A stretch of 64,000 nucleotides of DNA from Pseudoluteimonas sp044226035 (GTDB lineage Bacteria; Pseudomonadota; Gammaproteobacteria; Xanthomonadales; Xanthomonadaceae). Shown piece after piece: positions 32,479-42,288 of the stretch. A program made the translations under genes and the position numbers. The stretch lies in contig JBGAHT010000006.1 of the NCBI GenBank assembly GCA_044226035.1, positions 1 through 64,000 of the forward strand, in the 5' to 3' direction. Every line of letters begins with the position of its first letter. The stretch's first letter is position 1. The notes below the pieces were generated by a model that saw only the letters and a list, made by a program, of their open reading frames with translations, was not told the DNA's origin and did no database searches.

Positions 32479-34104
32479 TCAATACGATTTCGATTCCCGC
32501 AGCGAATGCACCGCGGCCGGCGCGGCGAAGCTGTCGCTGCGCGCGATGGGCCAGTAGTCGCGGAACACCGAGTGCCGCGGCACGGCGTCGAGCAGTTCGC
32601 CCGGCGCGAGCGTGGGATACAACTCGCGCAGGGAACGGATTTCGGTCGGCGACACGCGGCGCAGGATGTGTTCGGGACCGAGTTGCTCGGGATGGGTGAG
32701 CCCGGCCGCGCACAGCAGGTCGCGCAGCGCCTTGAGCGTGTTGTCGTGGAAGTTGGCCACGCGCGTGGCCTTGTCCGGCACGTCCAGCTTCTTCCAGCGG
32801 TCGGGGTCCTGGGTGGCCACGCCGGTCGGGCAGCGGTCGGTGTGGCAGCTCTGCGCCTGGATGCAGCCGAGCGAGAACATGAAGCCGCGCGCGGCGTTGC
32901 ACCAGTCCGCGCCGAGCGCGAACGTGCGCGCCATGTCGAAGGCGCTGACGATCTGCCCCGCCGCGCCGATGCGCACGCGCTCGCGCAGGCCCAGCCCGAC
33001 CAGGGTGTTGTGCACCAGCAGCAGGCCCTCGTGCATCGGCACGCCGACGTGGTCGATGAACTCCGCCGGCGCCGCGCCGGTGCCGCCCTCGGCGCCGTCG
33101 ACGACGATGAAATCCGGCACCAAGCCGGTTTCGTGCATGGCCTTGGCGATGCCGAACCATTCCCACGGATGGCCGATGGCGAGCTTGAAGCCCGCCGGCT
33201 TGCCGCCCGACATCTCGCGCATCCTCGCGATGAACTGCAGCAACTCGACCGGCGTGGAGAACACCGTGTGCCGCGACGGCGAGACGCAGTCGACGCCCAT
33301 CGGCACGCCGCGGGTTTCGGCGATCTCGCGGCTCACCTTCGCCGCCGGCAGCACGCCGCCGTGCCCGGGCTTGGCGCCCTGCGACAGCTTCAGTTCCACC
33401 ATCTTCACTTCCGGCTCGCGCGCGACCGCGGCGAATTTTTCGGCGTTGAAGCTGCCGTCGTCGTTGCGGCAACCGAAGTAGCCGGAACCGATTTCCCAGA
33501 CGATGTCGCCGCCGTTCTCGCGGTGGTACGGCGACAGCGAACCCTCGCCGGTGTCGTGGTAGAAGCCACCGATCTTCGCACCCTTGTTGAGCGCGCGGAT
33601 CGCGTTCGCCGACAGCGCGCCGAAGCTCATCGCCGAGATGTTGAACACGCTGGCCGAATAGGGCTTGGCGCAGCCCGCGCCGATCGCGATGCGGTAGTCG
33701 TGGTGGTGGAATTCGGCCGGCGCGATCGAATGGTTGATCCACTCGTACTGGTTGCCGTACACGTCGAGCTCGCTGCCGAACGGCACCACGTCCATCACGC
33801 CTTTCGCGCGCTGGTACACCAGCGAACGCTGGTCGCGCGAGAACGGCACCTTCTCGATGTCCGCCTGGATGAAGTACTGGCGGATTTCCGGGCCGATGGA
33901 TTCGAGCCCGTAGCGGAAATGCGCGAGCAGCGGATAGTTGCGGCGCAAGGTGCTGCGCGCCTGCAGCAGGTCCCAGGTGCCGAGCGCGGACAATGCGCCG
34001 AACGCGAGCACGCCCCAACGCCAGTCCACCTGCCCCATCGCCACCAGCACGACGGACACCACGGTCATCAGCAGCGCGATTGCATAGGCGAGATAGCGCG
34101 ACAT
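32479..34104 (-). CDS. FMN-binding glutamate synthase-family membrane protein
   Basis: A 541-residue protein with two N-terminal spans (about 2-22 and 30-45: YLAYAIALLMTVVSVVLVAMG, WGVLAFGALSALGTW) and a central glutamate-synthase FMN/Fe-S domain (about 85-480). Motifs are ISAMSFGALSANAIRALNKGAKIGGFYHDTGEGS, GAKPGHGGVLPAAKV, VVDGAEGGTGAAPAEFIDHVG and the 3Fe-4S cysteines in SLGCIQAQSCHTDRCPTGVATQDP. It lacks the glutaminase domain, so it is not a complete glutamate synthase. Such membrane-anchored homologues are common, and their substrate is unknown. ATG 34104 is preferred over one in the tRNA-Leu region 48 bases upstream. Confidence 0.88.
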   Translation of the reverse strand: MSRYLAYAIALLMTVVSVVLVAMGQVDWRWGVLAFGALSALGTWDLLQARSTLRRNYPLLAHFRYGLESIGPEIRQYFIQADIEKVPFSRDQRSLVYQRAKGVMDVVPFGSELDVYGNQYEWINHSIAPAEFHHHDYRIAIGAGCAKPYSASVFNISAMSFGALSANAIRALNKGAKIGGFYHDTGEGSLSPYHRENGGDIVWEIGSGYFGCRNDDGSFNAEKFAAVAREPEVKMVELKLSQGAKPGHGGVLPAAKVSREIAETRGVPMGVDCVSPSRHTVFSTPVELLQFIARMREMSGGKPAGFKLAIGHPWEWFGIAKAMHETGLVPDFIVVDGAEGGTGAAPAEFIDHVGVPMHEGLLLVHNTLVGLGLRERVRIGAAGQIVSAFDMARTFALGADWCNAARGFMFSLGCIQAQSCHTDRCPTGVATQDPDRWKKLDVPDKATRVANFHDNTLKALRDLLCAAGLTHPEQLGPEHILRRVSPTEIRSLRELYPTLAPGELLDAVPRHSVFRDYWPIARSDSFAAPAAVHSLRESKSY

Positions 34105-34124
34105 GGCGGCTCCGTCGTCGGTAC

Positions 34125-34211
34125 TGGTGCCCGGGGTGGGACTCGAACCCACACTCCCTTACGGGTGAGCGATTTTAAGTCGCTTGCGTCTACCGGTTTC
34201 GCCACCCGGGC
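34125..34211 (-). tRNA. tRNA-Leu (UAA)
   Basis: 87 bases with a long variable arm (CTCACCCGTAAGGGAGT), acceptor GCCCGGG/CCCGGGC, anticodon loop CTTAAAA (UAA) and CCA encoded. It is the last of three tRNAs in the Gly-Cys-Leu order known after pgsA in E. coli (glyW-cysT-leuZ). Only 20 bases separate it from the glutamate-synthase-like gene. Confidence 0.97.
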
Positions 34212-34246
34212 TTGCGTGCATGGTGCCACAGCGCAAGTTCGGAGCC

Positions 34247-34277
34247 GGAAAAGAAAAACCCCGCGACAGGCGCGGGG
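34247..34277 (-). terminator. terminator between tRNA-Cys and tRNA-Leu
   Basis: On the minus strand CCCCGCG-cctgt-CGCGGGG is followed by TTTTTCTTTT. This is a textbook intrinsic terminator inside the tRNA cluster, so tRNA-Leu either needs read-through or its own promoter. Confidence 0.75.
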
Positions 34278-34285
34278 CTGGAATT

Positions 34286-34359
34286 TGGAGGCCTCGAGCG
34301 GAATCGAACCGCTGTAAACGGATTTGCAGTCCGGTGCATCACCACTCTGCCACGAGGCC
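34286..34359 (-). tRNA. tRNA-Cys (GCA)
   Basis: 74 bases with acceptor GGCCTCG/CGAGGCC, D-arm TGGCAGAGTGGTGATGC, anticodon loop CTGCAAA (GCA), T-arm CGGTTCGATTCCG and CCA encoded. Confidence 0.97.
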
Positions 34360-34418
34360 AATGTGCACAACGATACGTCCTTGTAGCACCTTCCGCTCGG
34401 CATCCTGCCTCGCCCTCA

Positions 34419-34474
34419 CCCGGCGCGAACCTGCGGTTCGCATGCGCCGGGTTCGACCACTCTGCCACCCGGCC
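34419..34474 (-). pseudogene. tRNA-like remnant with strong hairpin between tRNA-Cys and tRNA-Gly
   Basis: Minus-strand GGCCGGGTGGCAGAGTGGTC (34455-34474) copies the acceptor/D-arm pattern of tRNA-Cys (13 bases GTGGCAGAGTGGT identical). The next bases form a long hairpin CCCGGCGC..GCGAACC-gca-GGTTCGC..GCGCCGGG (34419-34451) instead of a cloverleaf. It looks like a decayed or recombined tRNA. No anticodon arm can be drawn. Confidence 0.5.
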
Positions 34475-34526
34475 GGATGACGGCTTCGCGAAGCGATTCT
34501 TCCATATCCGCCCCACGATGGCGAAC

Positions 34527-34556
34527 CGGAAAAGCGAAACCCCGGCGAACCGGGGC
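34527..34556 (-). terminator. terminator after tRNA-Gly
   Basis: On the minus strand GCCCCGG-TTCG-CCGGGGTTTCGCTTTT: a 6-base GC stem with a stable TTCG loop followed by T-rich sequence, 12 bases past the tRNA-Gly CCA. Confidence 0.65.
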
Positions 34557-34567
34557 TTCGGCGGATC

Positions 34568-35274
<707 letters not shown>

Positions 35275-35278
<4 letters not shown>

Positions 35279-37131
35279 GCCTTTGCGTCCGTGTCGCCCT
35301 GGGGTTCCAGCCCGTGCAGCGCGGCGTAGATGCGCGCGGCCAGCGCCGCGTTCACGCCCTCCACGCGCGAAATCTCCTCCATGCCTGCGTCCTTGAGCCC
35401 GGCGAGCCCGCCGAAATGCCGCAACAGATTAGCGCGTCGGCGCGGGCCGATGCCGGGAATGTCCTCCAGCCGGCTGGTGACGCGCGCCTTCTGCCGACGC
35501 CCGCGGTGGCCGGTGATGGCGAAACGGTGCGCCTCATCGCGCACCTGCTGCACCAGTTGCAACCCCGGCGAGTCCGGCCCGGGGCGCAATTCGCGGCCGT
35601 CCGGCAGCAGCAGGGCCTCGTGCCCGGCGCGCCTGCCCTCGCCCTTGGCCACGCCCACGACCATGACCCCGGAGACGCCGAGGTCGCCGAGCACCGCGTT
35701 CGCCTGCGCCACCTGGCCCGCGCCGCCGTCGATCAGCAACAGGTCCGGCAACACGCCGTCGTCCTCCACCGCGCGGCGGAAGCGCCGTTCCAGCGCCTGG
35801 TGCATGGCCGCGAAATCGTCGCCCGGGGTGATGCCGGCGATGTTGTAGCGCCGGTACTGGCCGCGGATCGCGCCTTCGGGGCCGAACACCACGCACGAGG
35901 CCACCGTCGCCTCGCCCATGGTGTGGCTGATGTCGAAGCATTCGATCCGCTGCGGCGGCACTTCCAGCCCGAGCAGTTCCCGCAACGATTCCATGCGCGC
36001 GGCCTGCGCGGCCTGGCTGTCGAGCTGGCCGTCGAGCGCGATCGCCGCGTTGCGGCGCGCGAGGTCGAGGTAGCCGGCGCGTTCCCCGCGCACGCCGGCC
36101 TTGAGCTGGATGCGGCGCCCGGCCGCTTCGGACAAGGCCTGTTCGATCAGGCCGCGGTCGTCGAGGTCGCGGTCGAGCACGACCTCGCGCGGCGGCGGCT
36201 GTTCGGCGTAGTACTGCGACACGAACGCGGACAGCACCTCGTCGGCGTTCTCCGCTCCGTTGGTGCGCGGGAAGAACGCGCGCGTGCCGAGGTTGCGCCC
36301 GTCGCGGAAGCTCAGCAGCAGCACGCAGGCCGTGCTGCCGCGCATCGCCACCGCGAGCACGTCGAGTTCGGCCGCCTGTCCGTCCACGTATTGCCGCGCC
36401 TGGATCCGGCGCAGGGTCGCGACCATGTCGCGCAGGCGCGCGGCGCGCTCGAATTCGAGCTTGCCGGCCGCCGCTTCCATTTCCTGCGCGAGTTCGGCGT
36501 TGAGCTCGTCGCTGCGCCCTTCCAGGAACAGCGTCGCGCGGCGCACCGCGTCGGCGTAGTCGCCCGCGTCCACCAGCCCGACGCAGGGCGCGCTGCAGCG
36601 GCCGATCTGGTACTGCAGGCAGGGCCGCGAGCGGTTGCGGAACACGCTGTCCTCGCAGCTGCGCAGGCGGAACAGCTTGTGCATCGCGCCCAGGGTCTCG
36701 CGCACGGCCCACGCGCTCGGATACGGGCCGAACAGGCGCCCCGGCACGCCGAGCGGGCCGCGGTGGAAGGCGAGCCGCGGCCACCGTTCCGCGGTGAGCA
36801 GCACGTACGGATAGCTCTTGTCGTCGCGCAGCAGCACGTTGTAGCGCGGCCGCAACGACTTGATCAGCTGGTTCTCCAGCAGCAGCGCTTCGCCCTCGGT
36901 GCGGGTCACGGTGACTTCCATGCCCGCGACCTGGGCCAGCATCGCCTGCGTGCGCGGCGACTTCGGCGCGTTGTTGAAGTAGCTGGCGACGCGCTTCCTC
37001 AGCGCGCCGGCCTTGCCGACGTAGAGCACGCCGCCGTCCGCGGCCAGCATGCGGTACACGCCGGGCGCGGTGCTCAGCCGCGCGACGAAAGCCTTGCCGT
37101 CGAATGCCGGTGCGGGTTCGCGCTTGGCCAT
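35275..37131 (-). CDS. uvrC: excinuclease ABC subunit C
   Basis: A 618-residue nuclease that makes both incisions in nucleotide excision repair with UvrA and UvrB. The GIY-YIG domain (about 20-100) has PGVYRMLAADGGVLYVGKAGALRKRVASYF. The Cys motif CLQYQIGRCSAPCVGLV, a UvrB-binding UVR motif (about 205-240, KLEFERAARLRDMVATLR) and an RNase H-like endonuclease domain follow, with CFDISHTMGEATVASCVVF, PDLLLIDGGAGQV and DEAHRFAITGHRGRR. The C-terminal helix-hairpin-helix pair is EDIPGIGPRRRANLLRHFGG and EGVNAALAARIYAAL. ATG 37131 is the standard start. It is coupled to pgsA. Confidence 0.98.
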
Positions 37132-37141
37132 GCGCCCCGTT

Positions 37142-37624
37142 CTACGCCTGTCCGGCGCGCACGCGCGCGACGATGCGCACGGCCGCGTCATCCACCAGGG
37201 CCCAGGCGCGGGCGAAATCGCGCGGGCCGCCATCGTAGGGGTCGGGCACCTCGCGTCCGCCGTCCACGCCGGCCCATTCCAGCAGCAACGCCGTGCGGCC
37301 GGCGCTTGCGGCCGGTTTGCGCGCGGCGGCCTGCGCGAGGTTGTCGCGGTCCGCGCACAGGATCCAGTCGAAGCGGTCGAAATCGGCGACGTGCAGCTGG
37401 CGCGCGCGCAGCATCGCGATATCCACCCCATGCGCGGCCGCCGTGGCGATCGCGCGCGGGTCGGGCGGATCGCCGGCATGCCAGCCGCCGGTGCCGGCCG
37501 AATCGACATGCACTTCGTCGGCCATCCCCGCTTGCAGCAGCCGCGCGCGCAGCGCGCCCTCGGCCATGGGCGAACGGCAGATGTTGCCCATGCACAGCAT
37601 CAGCAGGCGCAGCGGTTCAGCCAT
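37142..37624 (-). CDS. low-molecular-weight protein tyrosine phosphatase
   Basis: A 160-residue phosphatase. The P-loop CMGNICRSP (C11, R17) is at the N-terminus and the general acid is in VPDPYDGGPRDF. Such enzymes dephosphorylate tyrosine kinases that control exopolysaccharide export, or arsenate in other branches; the phosphatase branch is favoured by the DPY motif. It overlaps kdsB by 8 bases and lies 10 bases before uvrC, in a single long operon. The cognate kinase is not in the window. Confidence 0.92.
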   Translation of the reverse strand: MAEPLRLLMLCMGNICRSPMAEGALRARLLQAGMADEVHVDSAGTGGWHAGDPPDPRAIATAAAHGVDIAMLRARQLHVADFDRFDWILCADRDNLAQAAARKPAASAGRTALLLEWAGVDGGREVPDPYDGGPRDFARAWALVDDAAVRIVARVRAGQA

Positions 37625-38390
37625 GCGCGCCGGCGAGCCGCGCTTCGGCCCGGGCCAGGTCTTCGGGCGTGTCGATGCCGGGCGGGAACGGTTCCGGCGC
37701 GAGTTCCACCGCGATGCGGTGGCCGTTCTCCAGCACGCGCAACTGTTCCAGCGATTCGATGCGTTCCAGCGTCGACGGCGGCAGCGCGGCGAACGCGCGC
37801 AGGAAGCCTACTCTGTACGCATAGATGCCGATGTGGCGCAGCCATGCGTCGCCCGCCGGCAATGCGTCGCGGTCCGCGGCGAAGGCGTCGCGCGCCCACG
37901 GAACCGGCGCGCGGCTGAAATACAGCGCGTCGCCGTTGTTCGCGCGCACCAGCTTGACCGCGTTCGGATCGAACAGCGTGGCCGCATCCTCGACCGGCGT
38001 CGCCAGCGTCGCCATCGGCGCGCCGCTGCAAGCAAGCGCATTCGCCACCGCGCGAATGCCGCTGGCCGGCGCGAACGGCTCGTCGCCCTGCAGGTTCACC
38101 ACGATGTCGCCATCCGCCCAGCCGGCGATGCGCGCGCATTCGGCCAGACGGTCGCTGCCGGACGCGTGCGCGGGGTCGGTCATCGCCACTTTCGCGCCGC
38201 TGTCGGCGACCGCGTCGGCGATGCGCGCGTCGTCGGTCGCCACCCACACCTCGCGCGCGCCCGCGCCTTGCGCGCGGCGCACGACGCGCACGATGAGCGG
38301 CTCGCCGCCGAGCGGGCGCAGCGGCTTGCCCGGCAGGCGCGAAGCGCCGAAGCGCGCCGGGATCGCGACGACGAAATCCGGATCAGCCAT
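37617..38390 (-). CDS. kdsB: 3-deoxy-manno-octulosonate cytidylyltransferase
   Basis: A 257-residue CMP-Kdo synthetase, activating Kdo for transfer to lipid A. FVVAIPARFGASRLPGKPLRPLGGEPLIVRV is the nucleotide-binding start. WVATDDARIADAV, HASGSDRLAECARIAGW, VVNLQGDEPFAP and LYFSRAPVPWARDAF are all typical. Length is normal. It sits between lpxK and the phosphatase gene with overlaps on both sides (8 bases each), indicating translational coupling in the lipid A block. Confidence 0.97.
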   Translation of the reverse strand: MADPDFVVAIPARFGASRLPGKPLRPLGGEPLIVRVVRRAQGAGAREVWVATDDARIADAVADSGAKVAMTDPAHASGSDRLAECARIAGWADGDIVVNLQGDEPFAPASGIRAVANALACSGAPMATLATPVEDAATLFDPNAVKLVRANNGDALYFSRAPVPWARDAFAADRDALPAGDAWLRHIGIYAYRVGFLRAFAALPPSTLERIESLEQLRVLENGHRIAVELAPEPFPPGIDTPEDLARAEARLAGAHG

Positions 38391-39384
38391 GGTTCGCTCC
38401 CGTGCGCGGCGGCAGTTTGTCCAGCAACGCGACCCAGAACGCCTCCGGCAGGCGCGCCTGCGCCGGGACGCTCCAGCAGCGTTCGTCGGCGAAGGAAGCG
38501 CACTTCACCGCGTCCTTCTCGGTCATCAGCACCGGCAGGTCGTTGCCGAAGCGCAATTCCTCCGCCGCGTAGCGATGATGGTCCGGGAACGCGTGCGGCA
38601 CCACCGCGATGCCGAGCGCGCGCAGCATGGAGAAGAAGCGCTCCGGGTCGCCGATGCCGGCGACCGCGTGCACGCGCCGCCCGGCGAAATCGACGAGCGC
38701 GCGCGGACGCCCGCCGCGCATCGGCACGGCGTCGTCGGCGTCGAGCCGCATCGGCCATTCGCCGAACCCGGCCTCGCCGCCGTTGACCACGCGGAAATCG
38801 CAGCGCGCGCCGCGTTCGGCCGGTTCGCGCAACGGCCCCGCCGGCAGCAGCCGGCCGTTGCCGTAGCGGCGACGCCCGTCGATCACTTCGATCTCGATGT
38901 CGCGGTGCAGGCGCCGGTGCTGCAGCCCATCGTCGCAGACCACGATGTCGCAACCCGCCTCGATCAACGCGCGCGCCGCGGCGACGCGGTCGCGGTCGGC
39001 GCGCACCTTGGCGCCGGTGCGGCGCGCGATCAGCACCGGCTCGTCGCCGCCGAGCGCGGGATCGGTGCCGGCTTCGACCCACAACGGCTGGTCTTCGCGT
39101 TCGCGGCCGTAACCGCGCGTGGCCACGCCCGGCGTCCAGCCCTGCCGGCGCAGGCGTTCGACCAATGCGATCGCCAGCGGGGTCTTGCCGCTGCCGCCGG
39201 CGATGAGGTTCCCGACCACGACCACCGGCCGCGACACGCGTTGCGCGCGCAGGATGCCGAAGCGCTCGAGCCGTTCGCGCAAGGCCAGCGCGCCGCCGTA
39301 CAGCGCGGATGCCGCGCGCGCCGGCAACGGCGGCGACGCATCGCCGTACCAGAACGCCGGTGGCCGACGCCGGGCTGCGCTCAC
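38383..39384 (-). CDS. lpxK: tetraacyldisaccharide 4'-kinase
   Basis: A 333-residue inner-membrane kinase that phosphorylates the 4' position of lipid A precursor to give lipid IVA. The Walker A motif is VVVGNLIAGGSGKTPLAIAL (about 56-74), and the DDGLQHRRLHRDIEIEVID block is the family signature. A membrane-associated N-terminal helix (ALYGGALALRERL) is seen. GTG 39384 overlaps the msbA stop (GTGA). Gene order msbA-lpxK-kdsB is standard for Gammaproteobacteria. Confidence 0.96.
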   Translation of the reverse strand: MSAARRRPPAFWYGDASPPLPARAASALYGGALALRERLERFGILRAQRVSRPVVVVGNLIAGGSGKTPLAIALVERLRRQGWTPGVATRGYGREREDQPLWVEAGTDPALGGDEPVLIARRTGAKVRADRDRVAAARALIEAGCDIVVCDDGLQHRRLHRDIEIEVIDGRRRYGNGRLLPAGPLREPAERGARCDFRVVNGGEAGFGEWPMRLDADDAVPMRGGRPRALVDFAGRRVHAVAGIGDPERFFSMLRALGIAVVPHAFPDHHRYAAEELRFGNDLPVLMTEKDAVKCASFADERCWSVPAQARLPEAFWVALLDKLPPRTGANHG

Positions 39385-41144
39385 GCCGCGCCCGGTTCGC
39401 GGAACTGCACCTGGTGCAGGTGCCGGTACAGGCCGCCCCTGGCCATCAGCTCGGCGTGCGTGCCCTGCTCCACCAGCCGGCCTTCGTCCAGCACCAGCAC
39501 CTGGTCGGCGTGTTCGATGGTGGACAGGCGGTGCGCGATCACCAGCGTGGTCCGGTCCGGCATCAGGTGGTCGAGCGCGTCCTGCACCAGGCGTTCGGAT
39601 TCGTTGTCGAGCGCGGCGGTGGCCTCGTCGAGGATCAGCACCGGCGCGTCCTTGAGGATGGCGCGCGCGATCGCGATGCGCTGGCGCTGTCCGCCGGACA
39701 GGCGCCCGCCGCGGTTGCCGACCGGAGCCTCCGCGCCCTCGGGCATGCGATCGACGAACTCGGCGGCGTTCGCCGCGGAAATCGCCCGGCGCAGCGCCTC
39801 GGCATCGGCGCTTTCGAGTTCGCCGTAGGCGATGTTCGCGGCGATGCTGCCGTCGAACAGCACCACCTGCTGCCCGACCAGCGCGATCTGCCGGCGCAGG
39901 TCCGCCAGCGGGTAATCGCGCAAGGAACGGCCGTCGAGCAGGATTTCGCCGGATTCGGGTTCGTAGAAGCGCGGGATCAGCTTCACCAGCGTGGACTTGC
40001 CGCCGCCGGAACGGCCGACGATCGCGGTCACCGTGCCCGGGCGCGCGACGAAGCTGACGTGGTCCAGCGCCGGCTGCGGCTGGCCCGGGTAGCGCGCGAC
40101 CACGTCGCGGAATTCGACCAGCCCCTTCGCGCGTTCGAGCGGGACGCGGCCGCTGTCCGGTTCGTCCTCGGCATCGAGGACGTGGAACAGGCGGTCGGAC
40201 GAGGCGAGCCCGCGCTGCAGCATGTTCTGCACGTTGGTCAGCTGCTTCAGCGCCGGGATCACCGCCATCATCGAGGTCATCAGGGTGACGAAGCCGCCCG
40301 CGTCGAGGCGCCCGGCGATGGCTTCGCGGCCGGCGAAGAACAGCAGCAGCGCCAGCCCGATCGAACCCATCAGCTGCACCAGCGCGGACGAGATCGAACG
40401 CGTCGATTCCACCTTCAGGCTGAGCCTGAGATGGGTGTCGGCCTGCGCGGAGTAGCGCGCGAGTTCGCTGCGCTGCGCGCCGTAGACCTTCACTTCCTGC
40501 TGCCCGGACAGGGCCTGGTCGGCGGCCTGCATCAGCTTGCCGCTGCTTTCCTGGATGCGGTGGCCGATGCGGCGGTAGCGCTTGCCGACCCGATCCATCA
40601 CCCACGCCAGCGGCGGCGCGAGCAACAGCACCGCCAGCGTGACCTGCCAGCTGGTGTAGAGCATGGCGCCGAGCATCGCGACGACCTGCAGCGACTGCTG
40701 CAGCATCACCTTGCCGGCGTCGATCGCGGCCTGCGCGACCTGGTCGCTGTCCGAGCCCAGCCGCACCAGCATCTGCGGCACCGGTTCGGAATCGAAGCGC
40801 AGGCCCGGCAGGCGCAGGTATTTCGCGAACGCCTGCACGCGCATGTCGCGGGCGATGCCGCGGCCGGCGCGCGCGCCGCTCATGTCGGTGACGTAGCCGG
40901 CGATGCCGCGCACCACGAACAGGCCGACGATCGCCAGCGGCAACAGCAGGCTGACCTGAGAATTCCGCGCGATGAAGGTCTGGTTGATGATCGGCCGCAT
41001 CATCAGGGTGAAGCCGGCGCCGGCCGCGGCTTCCACGCCCATCGCCAGCAACCCGGCCAGCAGCAGCCAGCGGTAGGGTTTCGCCAGCGCGAGCAGGCGG
41101 CGGTAGCTGCCGTTGCCGGCGGCCGGTTTCGACGCCGCGTCCAT
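39381..41144 (-). CDS. msbA: lipid A export ATP-binding/permease protein MsbA
   Basis: A 587-residue half-transporter that flips lipid A-core across the inner membrane. Six spans occupy about 1-320 (for example WLLLAGLLAMGVEAAAGAGFTLMM and LLLPLAIVGLFVVRGIAGYVT). The ATPase domain (about 345-580) has Walker A GRSGGGKSTLVKLI, Q-loop LVGQQVVLFDGSIAANIAYG, signature RLSGGQRQRIAIARAIL, Walker B PVLILDEATAALD and the H-loop histidine in LVIAHRLSTIEHAD. ATG 41144 overlaps the exbD stop by one base (TGATG). Order exbB-exbD-msbA-lpxK is typical of the group. Confidence 0.97.
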   Translation of the reverse strand: MDAASKPAAGNGSYRRLLALAKPYRWLLLAGLLAMGVEAAAGAGFTLMMRPIINQTFIARNSQVSLLLPLAIVGLFVVRGIAGYVTDMSGARAGRGIARDMRVQAFAKYLRLPGLRFDSEPVPQMLVRLGSDSDQVAQAAIDAGKVMLQQSLQVVAMLGAMLYTSWQVTLAVLLLAPPLAWVMDRVGKRYRRIGHRIQESSGKLMQAADQALSGQQEVKVYGAQRSELARYSAQADTHLRLSLKVESTRSISSALVQLMGSIGLALLLFFAGREAIAGRLDAGGFVTLMTSMMAVIPALKQLTNVQNMLQRGLASSDRLFHVLDAEDEPDSGRVPLERAKGLVEFRDVVARYPGQPQPALDHVSFVARPGTVTAIVGRSGGGKSTLVKLIPRFYEPESGEILLDGRSLRDYPLADLRRQIALVGQQVVLFDGSIAANIAYGELESADAEALRRAISAANAAEFVDRMPEGAEAPVGNRGGRLSGGQRQRIAIARAILKDAPVLILDEATAALDNESERLVQDALDHLMPDRTTLVIAHRLSTIEHADQVLVLDEGRLVEQGTHAELMARGGLYRHLHQVQFREPGAA

Positions 41145-41590
41145 CAGTCCTTGCCCGCCCGGTCGCCCGGCTGCGGCGGTTCCGGCGCGGTCGCGATCGC
41201 GATGTGGCGGAAACCGAGCTGGCCGAGCGCGTCGAGCGCGGTGACCACCGCCTGGTGCTGGGTGCGCGCGTCGGCGCGCAGCAGCACGCTGCGGTCGCGG
41301 TCCGGGCCGGCGACCTCGGCGATGGTCCGCTTCAGCGAATCGACGTCGCCGCGCAGCGCCTCGCGGTCCTGCACGAAGTAGCGGCCGTCCGCGTTCACCA
41401 GCACGCTCAGCGCGTTCGCCTGCGCCTCGTTCGGCTTGCCGTCGGCGCGCGGCAATTCCAGCCGCAGCACCGAGCGCGCGTCGAACGTGGTGGTGACCAC
41501 GAAGAAGATGATCAGGCACAGCACCACGTCGATCAGCGGGATCAGGTTGATCTCCGGGCTGTCGTCGGCGCGGAAGTCGCGGATGCGCAT
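41144..41590 (-). CDS. exbD: ExbD/TolR-family biopolymer transport protein
   Basis: A 148-residue protein with one N-terminal span carrying the essential aspartate D21 (INLIPLIDVVLCLIIFFVVTTTF) and a periplasmic domain (about 45-148). ExbD and ExbB form the proton-driven motor for TonB. The short length and position before msbA mark it as the ExbD2-type gene of the lipid A operon. It overlaps msbA by one base and exbB by one base (ATG 41590 shares the exbB stop). A dedicated TonB partner is not in this operon; candidates are the TonB-like protein at 13.1 kb and the Pro-rich protein at the left edge. Confidence 0.93.
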   Translation of the reverse strand: MRIRDFRADDSPEINLIPLIDVVLCLIIFFVVTTTFDARSVLRLELPRADGKPNEAQANALSVLVNADGRYFVQDREALRGDVDSLKRTIAEVAGPDRDRSVLLRADARTQHQAVVTALDALGQLGFRHIAIATAPEPPQPGDRAGKD

Positions 41591-42270
41591 CAGGCGGCGT
41601 CGACCGGCGGGGCGATGCCGCGCGTGCCCGGCGCGAGGCGCGATGCGGCCGGATGCGGGCCGTTGCCGGCGGCGTCGAGCGTGTCGAGCAACTGGATCGC
41701 CTCGTGTTCCATGTCGACGATGTAGCCGGCGATGCGACCGCGGAAGTAGCGGTGGAACATCAGCGCCGGGATCGCCACGACCATGCCGGTCGCGGTGCAG
41801 ACCAGCGCCTTGCCGATGCCGCCGGCGAGCTGGTTCACGTCGCCGATGCCGTGGTCGAGGATGCCGAGGAACATCTGGATCATGCCGACCACGGTGCCGA
41901 ACAGGCCGAGCAGCGGGCCGGCGGCGGCGATGGTGCCGAGGCTGTTCAGGAACCGCTCCATGCGATGCACGAGATGGCGGCCGACGTCCTCGATGCGTTC
42001 GCGCACCTGGTCGCTCGGGCGATGGCGCACGTCCAGCGCGGCCGCGAGCAGCGCGCCCAGCGGCGAGGTGCGGCGCAGCGATTCGATGTGCGCGGGATCG
42101 GGGTTCGGGTCGCGCGCGATCCACGCGCGGACTTCGTCGCCGAGGCCCGGCGGCAGCACCGCGTCGCGGCGCAGGCTCCAGAAACGCTCGACGATGATCG
42201 CCACGCTCGCCACCGCCAGCAGCAGCAGCGGGATCATCGGCCAACCGCCGGCCCGGACCAGTTCCAGCAC
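41590..42270 (-). CDS. exbB: MotA/TolQ/ExbB-family proton channel protein
   Basis: A 226-residue inner-membrane protein with three spans: GGWPMIPLLLLAVASVAIIVERF near the start, then IAAAGPLLGLFGTVVGMIQMF and GIGKALVCTATGMVVAIPALMFHRYF. The last two carry the conserved Thr and Gly residues of the channel. A charged cytoplasmic loop (about 30-110) lies between the first and second. It starts at GTG 42270, 18 bases after comEC. With ExbD it energises TonB-type transport; the tight link to msbA suggests a role in envelope lipid transport, though that is inference. Confidence 0.94.
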   Translation of the reverse strand: MLELVRAGGWPMIPLLLLAVASVAIIVERFWSLRRDAVLPPGLGDEVRAWIARDPNPDPAHIESLRRTSPLGALLAAALDVRHRPSDQVRERIEDVGRHLVHRMERFLNSLGTIAAAGPLLGLFGTVVGMIQMFLGILDHGIGDVNQLAGGIGKALVCTATGMVVAIPALMFHRYFRGRIAGYIVDMEHEAIQLLDTLDAAGNGPHPAASRLAPGTRGIAPPVDAA

Positions 42271-42288
42271 GCGCGCCTCCGTGGGCGT

